The position numbers and the translations under genes were made by a program. Under the pieces are notes generated by a model. It was given only the letters and a program-made list of their open reading frames with translations, made no database searches and was not told the DNA's origin. Shown one piece after another: positions 61,577 through 64,000 of a stretch of DNA of 64,000 nt. Position 1 is the stretch's first letter. Each line of letters opens with the position of its first letter. This stretch comes from Myxococcales bacterium (GTDB lineage: Bacteria > Lernaellota > Lernaellaia > Lernaellales > Lernaellaceae), in contig JAAYVF010000087.1 in assembly GCA_012517325.1 (NCBI GenBank), positions 1 to 64,000 on the forward strand, written 5' to 3'.

Positions 61577-62998
61577 TCACGCCTGCGTCGCGTCGGGGTC
61601 TTCGAGCGCCAGCCCGCGCAGCAGCCAAACGGCGTCGGCCGCCGAGACGACGCCCTGCTCGAGCCGCTCGGCGACCAGCAGCAGATTCTGCCGCACGGAT
61701 TGGCAAACGTTCTCGGCCCGCAACAAGCGCGAACTGGTCAGTTCGATGCGTTCGGAGATGTCGGTCAGAATCGCCTGCATCAGGTCGGGATTTTTCGTCA
61801 GGAAGATCGTCAACTCGTCGGCGCCGATCCGCAGAACCTCGCAAGCCGTGATCGCCCGCAGCGTAGCGGAACGCAGCGTGCCCTTGATGATGGCCATTTC
61901 GCCCAACACCTTGCGCGGCTCGGCGATCACCGCCAGCCGGCGGCCGCCGCGCAAAACCTCGACGCGGCCGTCGATCAGCCAGTAGACGGCGTCGGCCACG
62001 TCGTCCTCGTAAAACAGCACCCGCCCGGCCTTCAGGTGCAGAATCCGCCGGCGATCCTCGGGCAACTGCAAAGCGGGAAAACTTTTTTTCAGCGCGCGGC
62101 CGCGGCGAACCTTGTTGTTGGCGCGCGCCCGGAAAACAGCCGTTTGCAGCGGCGACGGTTTTTCGCCGCGCACCCAGTCCAGATCGGCCTGCGTTTCGGC
62201 CAGATCCTGGTAGCGCGCCGCCGGGTCCTTCGCCGCCATGCGCTCGATCAGCCGGGCCAGCCGCTTTTGCGTTTCGCCGGTCCAATGAGCGGGAAATTTC
62301 ACCCGGTCGGTCAGTTGCCGGGTCAGCACGACGGGGATGCTGTTGCCCTTGAATGGCGGTTCGCCGACGAGCAGAAAATACAGCGTCAGGCCGAGGCTGT
62401 AGATGTCGGCCCGCCGGTCCACCTGGCCGCGACCGTCGATCTGTTCGGGCGCCAGATAGTGCGGGGTGCCCAGCACGCCGCCGGCCAGGGTGATCGTCGG
62501 ATCGTGATGGGTCTTGGCCAGGCCGAAATCGCTCAGCTTGGCCCGGCCGTCGCTCGTCAGCAGAATGTTCGACGGCTTGATGTCGCGGTGGACGTAGCCT
62601 TGCTCGTGCATGTACCGCAACGCGTCGGCGATCTGGGAAAAAACGGCCAGCGCCTCGTCCACCGGCAGCGGGCCGTCGAGGTGCACCTTCTGGTCGGCGG
62701 AGAGGCCGTCGACGTATTCCATGATCAGGTAAGGTCGGCCATGGATCTGGCCCGTCTTGTAGGCTGCCACCAGGTTCGGATGTTGGAGCGACAGCGCGGT
62801 GCGGCATTCGCGCTCGAACCGCTCGGCGTAATCGCAGCCCGGGCCCTGGCAGGCCGCTTCGTTGAGCACCTTCACCGCCACGGGCCGCTTCGGCCGCGCC
62901 TGCCGCGCCCAGTACACCTCGGCCATCCCGCCGCTGCCGATGGGGCGGATGTCCGACAGGCCGGGAATCTCCCGCACCGACGGTTGAAACGGTCGCAT
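61577..62998 (-). CDS. Serine/threonine protein kinase with C-terminal cyclic nucleotide-binding-like domain
   Basis: 473 residues. Hanks-type kinase: glycine loop GSGGMAEVY (21-29), Lys43 in VAVKVL, Glu64, catalytic HRDIKPSN (137-144), DFG (157-159), GTPHYLAPEQ. No membrane helix, so it is soluble. Residues about 330-440 form a cNMP-type domain (KAGRVLFYEDDVADAVYWLIDG; LGEMAIIKGTLRSAT) whose phosphate-binding cassette keeps Gly-Glu and Arg-x-Ala. It may be gated by cAMP, cGMP or a related ligand, like eukaryotic PKG in reverse order. A helical tail ends the protein. SD GGAAGGGA lies before the ATG. Target proteins unknown. Confidence 0.92.
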   Translation of the reverse strand: MRPFQPSVREIPGLSDIRPIGSGGMAEVYWARQARPKRPVAVKVLNEAACQGPGCDYAERFERECRTALSLQHPNLVAAYKTGQIHGRPYLIMEYVDGLSADQKVHLDGPLPVDEALAVFSQIADALRYMHEQGYVHRDIKPSNILLTSDGRAKLSDFGLAKTHHDPTITLAGGVLGTPHYLAPEQIDGRGQVDRRADIYSLGLTLYFLLVGEPPFKGNSIPVVLTRQLTDRVKFPAHWTGETQKRLARLIERMAAKDPAARYQDLAETQADLDWVRGEKPSPLQTAVFRARANNKVRRGRALKKSFPALQLPEDRRRILHLKAGRVLFYEDDVADAVYWLIDGRVEVLRGGRRLAVIAEPRKVLGEMAIIKGTLRSATLRAITACEVLRIGADELTIFLTKNPDLMQAILTDISERIELTSSRLLRAENVCQSVRQNLLLVAERLEQGVVSAADAVWLLRGLALEDPDATQA

Positions 62999-63066
62999 GA
63001 GTCGGTCCCTTCCTGCTTTTTAGGGTGATTGTCCGAACGTCATTTTACGCGTTTTGTCGGAAAAAC

Positions 63067-63657
63067 TCACGCCGTCGGTGGATCGGGAAGCGAGTCGCCG
63101 GCCGCCGGCGGTTTCGCCTTTTGCCGGTTCGCCAGGCGGTACCAGATCGCCTCGGCGAGCAGCACCAGGGCGCAGACGGCGAGCAGCGGCACGCCGTACT
63201 GGCGCACCAGGCGCACGGCGTCGTCGGGCAAAATCAGCAGCGGCAAGGCCTGGGTGCCGCCGAGAAGCACGGCCACGACGAGCAATCCGCGCCGCCAGGC
63301 GGCTTTGCGCCGCCCGAAGATCAGGTAGGAAAACGCACCAATGCCCATCAGCCCGAGCATCAACGCCAGCCATTTCTGCGCGATGTGGATCAATTGCAGT
63401 TCGGTGCGGATGGAAACCGCCTCGGGCAGGTCGCCGAATTCGGCCTGGAGCAAGCGCTCGCGGGTGGCGGGAAAGCCGGCGATCAGGCGCCGGCGCGCGT
63501 CGCGCTGGCCGATGTGCTCCAGATCGTTGGCCCGGATGCCGCGATAGCCGGCCAGTTCCAAATCGAGCAGCCGGTCGTAGCCATAGCCGGCCCCGGCGGC
63601 CAGCAGCAACACCGCCAGAATCCGCAACAACATTTTGGCGCCAGCCGGAACTTTCAC
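63067..63657 (-). CDS. Membrane protein of unknown function, GTG start
   Basis: 196 residues. I choose GTG at 63657 because GGGGGAG lies a few bases upstream; the ATG at 63633 is an alternative. A first helix (LLRILAVLLLAAGAGYGYD) is followed by an extracytoplasmic loop of about 60 residues (GIRANDLEHIGQRDARRRL; ERLLQAEFGDLPEAVSIRTE) and three helices (LALMLGLMGIGAFSYLIFG; GLLVVAVLLGGTQALPLLIL; YGVPLLAVCALVLLAEAIWY). The C-terminus is cytoplasmic and Pro/Lys rich. No family recognised. Confidence 0.65.
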   Translation of the reverse strand: MKVPAGAKMLLRILAVLLLAAGAGYGYDRLLDLELAGYRGIRANDLEHIGQRDARRRLIAGFPATRERLLQAEFGDLPEAVSIRTELQLIHIAQKWLALMLGLMGIGAFSYLIFGRRKAAWRRGLLVVAVLLGGTQALPLLILPDDAVRLVRQYGVPLLAVCALVLLAEAIWYRLANRQKAKPPAAGDSLPDPPTA

Positions 63658-63704
63658 GCGACTCCCCCGGTGATTCGCCGGAAATGGTAGCCGAATCCGG
63701 CGGG

Positions 63705-64000
63705 TCAGGCCAGCGCCTCGGCCAGGATTTCCACCGGATGGCGGGCCGCGACGCCGGTCAGGGCGGTGATTTGCATCCGGCAGCCCTCGCATTCGGAAAG
63801 CACGAGTTCGGGCTTCCACTCGGCGACCCGCTCGGCCACGCCGCGGCCGATTTCGCGGGCCAGACCGCCGGTCTTCTGCTTGAAACCGTACGTTCCCGCC
63901 AGGCCGCAACAGCCGGCGTCCAGCACCCGCACCGAAAACTCGGGAATCTTGCCCAGCACCCGCACGGCGTTGGCGCCGCCGCCCAGGGCGGTCAGGTGGC
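63705..64000 (-). CDS. CCG-domain Fe-S oxidoreductase subunit, C-terminal part (cut by window edge)
   Basis: The visible ~98 residues are the end of a GlpC / glycolate oxidase iron-sulfur subunit or a fused FAD-linked oxidase. A cysteine-rich CCG module is clear: VLDAGCCGLAGTYGFKQ, then LSECEGCRMQITALTG, and the ending HPVEILAEALA. In this family the CCG motif holds a heterodisulfide-reductase-type cluster. The N-terminal ferredoxin or flavin part lies beyond 64000. Confidence 0.85.
   Translation of the reverse strand, partial: HLTALGGGANAVRVLGKIPEFSVRVLDAGCCGLAGTYGFKQKTGGLAREIGRGVAERVAEWKPELVLSECEGCRMQITALTGVAARHPVEILAEALA

Overview
This is a high-GC, gene-dense stretch of chromosome from what is probably an uncultured Gram-negative bacterium of the deltaproteobacterial/Myxococcota-like type. 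The reasons are a Wzz-type polysaccharide co-polymerase, a DUF4124 protein, a eukaryotic-type Ser/Thr kinase with a cyclic-nucleotide-type domain, many GTG/TTG starts with good Shine-Dalgarno sites, and above all a crowd of lipoproteins with long Asp/Asn tethers. Lineages such as Myxococcota or Candidatus Lernaellota carry similar tethers, but the exact phylum is my inference.

Layout. 1-134: right end of an IS3-family element. 200-8787 (minus): a catalytically degenerate Y-family polymerase, a small exported protein, a DUF62 SAM hydrolase, a DUF4124 protein, a repeat lipoprotein, a 711-residue exported protein and a DUF2461 protein. 8959-11615 (plus): PlsC-type acyltransferase and a MATE transporter. 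11670-23212 (minus): SPASM-like radical SAM protein, flavodoxin, two GT-C membrane glycosyltransferases, a lipoprotein, a BtrH_N/B12-radical-SAM pair, and glutamate dehydrogenase preceded by a long leader and followed by a hairpin-rich intergenic element. 23329-28856 (plus): mltG, hydrolase, ispA and lipoproteins. 28853-32529 (minus): a GxGYxYP lipoprotein and a large tethered lipoprotein. 32730-34846 (plus): cohesin-like protein and Wzz. 35158-38350 (plus): an AT-rich island with a possible gluzincin protease and a tandem lipoprotein pair. 38487-43456 (plus): five genes overlapped stop-to-start, encoding a TPR/glycosidase-like protein, a phosphoesterase-like lipoprotein, a cysteine-free thioredoxin fold and an ABC exporter. 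43601-50011 (plus): a DUF3108 protein, then ileS, two lspA genes, lgt and a lipoprotein. 50021-52398 (minus): a second AT-rich island with a broken gene. 52632-61441 (plus): rplS, four tethered lipoproteins, a HEAT protein and a flavoprotein reductase. 61577-64000 (minus): Ser/Thr kinase, a membrane protein and a cut CCG-domain protein.

The common theme is lipoprotein biogenesis and display. At least sixteen likely lipoproteins lie in 64 kb, twelve of them with D/N tracts, together with lgt and a tandem duplication of lspA. The most striking product is the lipoprotein at 57248-59107. It carries the middle and catalytic domains of vertebrate-type peptidylarginine deiminase with all four catalytic residues present, and it is translationally coupled to an exported HEAT-repeat protein. 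This suggests a cell-surface or periplasmic citrullination module.
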